Shown here: positions 63,375-64,000 of the stretch, in pieces
How positions within the stretch are numbered: the stretch's first letter is position 1
How the letters are laid out: every line of letters starts with the position of its first letter
Made by a program: the position numbers and the translations under genes
Assembly (NCBI GenBank): GCA_019635415.1
Contig: JAHBZN010000002.1
Coordinates: 1,116,001 to 1,180,000, forward strand
DNA length: 64,000 nucleotides
Direction of reading: 5' to 3'
Source of the DNA: Ramlibacter sp.
GTDB taxonomy: Bacteria; Pseudomonadota; Gammaproteobacteria; Burkholderiales; Burkholderiaceae_C
The notes under the pieces: generated by a model
Seen by the model: the letters and a program-made list of their open reading frames with translations, nothing else
What the model was told of the DNA's origin: nothing
The model's database searches: none

Positions 63375-64000
<626 letters not shown>

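Overview
The window is a high-GC, densely coded chromosomal segment of a betaproteobacterium, most likely order Burkholderiales, family Comamonadaceae. This placement is inference. It rests on the gene orders (aceE-aceF-proteasome-like gene-lpdA; sucA-sucB-lpd-zapE; bamD/rluD; ndk-rlmN-pilW-rodZ-ispG), the Bug-type binding protein, and a dispersed element of about 50-60 bp with a GCTATCAAAA end that I associate with this family. I saw no rRNA, tRNA, CRISPR array, transposase or phage gene. No gap between genes exceeds 300 bp; the longest is 23358-23649.

Layout. 1-6.5 kb: a LysR regulator and a cyclic-nucleotide-domain protein face a Bug solute-binding protein, an N-formylglutamate amidohydrolase-like enzyme and an FAD oxidoreductase of the L-2-hydroxyglutarate oxidase type; then pyrD and rpiA, which are divergent. 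6.5-13.4 kb (minus strand): an exported glutaredoxin-like protein, oligopeptidase A, folD, and a FixL/FixJ-like two-component pair. 13.6-20.4 kb: the pyruvate dehydrogenase operon aceE-aceF-(proteasome-family Ntn hydrolase)-lpdA, in which the E3 subunit carries its own lipoyl domain, closed by a strong terminator.

20.5-28 kb is the accessory part: an exported trypsin-like protease translationally coupled to a membrane protein, a GIY-YIG-like protein, a small membrane protein with a D-x-G-x-GVY motif, a 445-residue protein with an H-S-S...SGHY signature resembling plant IQM proteins, a lone type IV pilin, a membrane protein of unknown function, and an NlpC/P60 hydrolase. This is the most likely place for undescribed biology. 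28-38 kb: an aldose sugar dehydrogenase, two divergent phosphorelay operons (one ending in a degenerate GGDEF protein), an isochorismatase-family hydrolase and propionyl-CoA ligase.

38-45 kb: a thiosulfate-oxidation (Sox) operon, arsR-type regulator-soxCDYZAXB, which implies an organism able to use reduced sulfur compounds as electron donors. 45-52 kb: the 2-oxoglutarate dehydrogenase operon sucA-sucB-lpd followed by zapE. 52-64 kb: housekeeping genes (PP2C phosphatase, DinG-type helicase, bamD, rluD, scpB, rluB, ndk, rlmN, pilW/pilF, rodZ-like, and ispG cut by the window end).

The most striking non-gene signal is the dispersed element. I found ten copies. Several lie in frame inside genes, where they supply linkers of AceF, LpdA, SoxD and RluB or signal-peptide sequence, and others supply stop codons. 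Many genes overlap by ATGA or similar junctions, indicating translational coupling.
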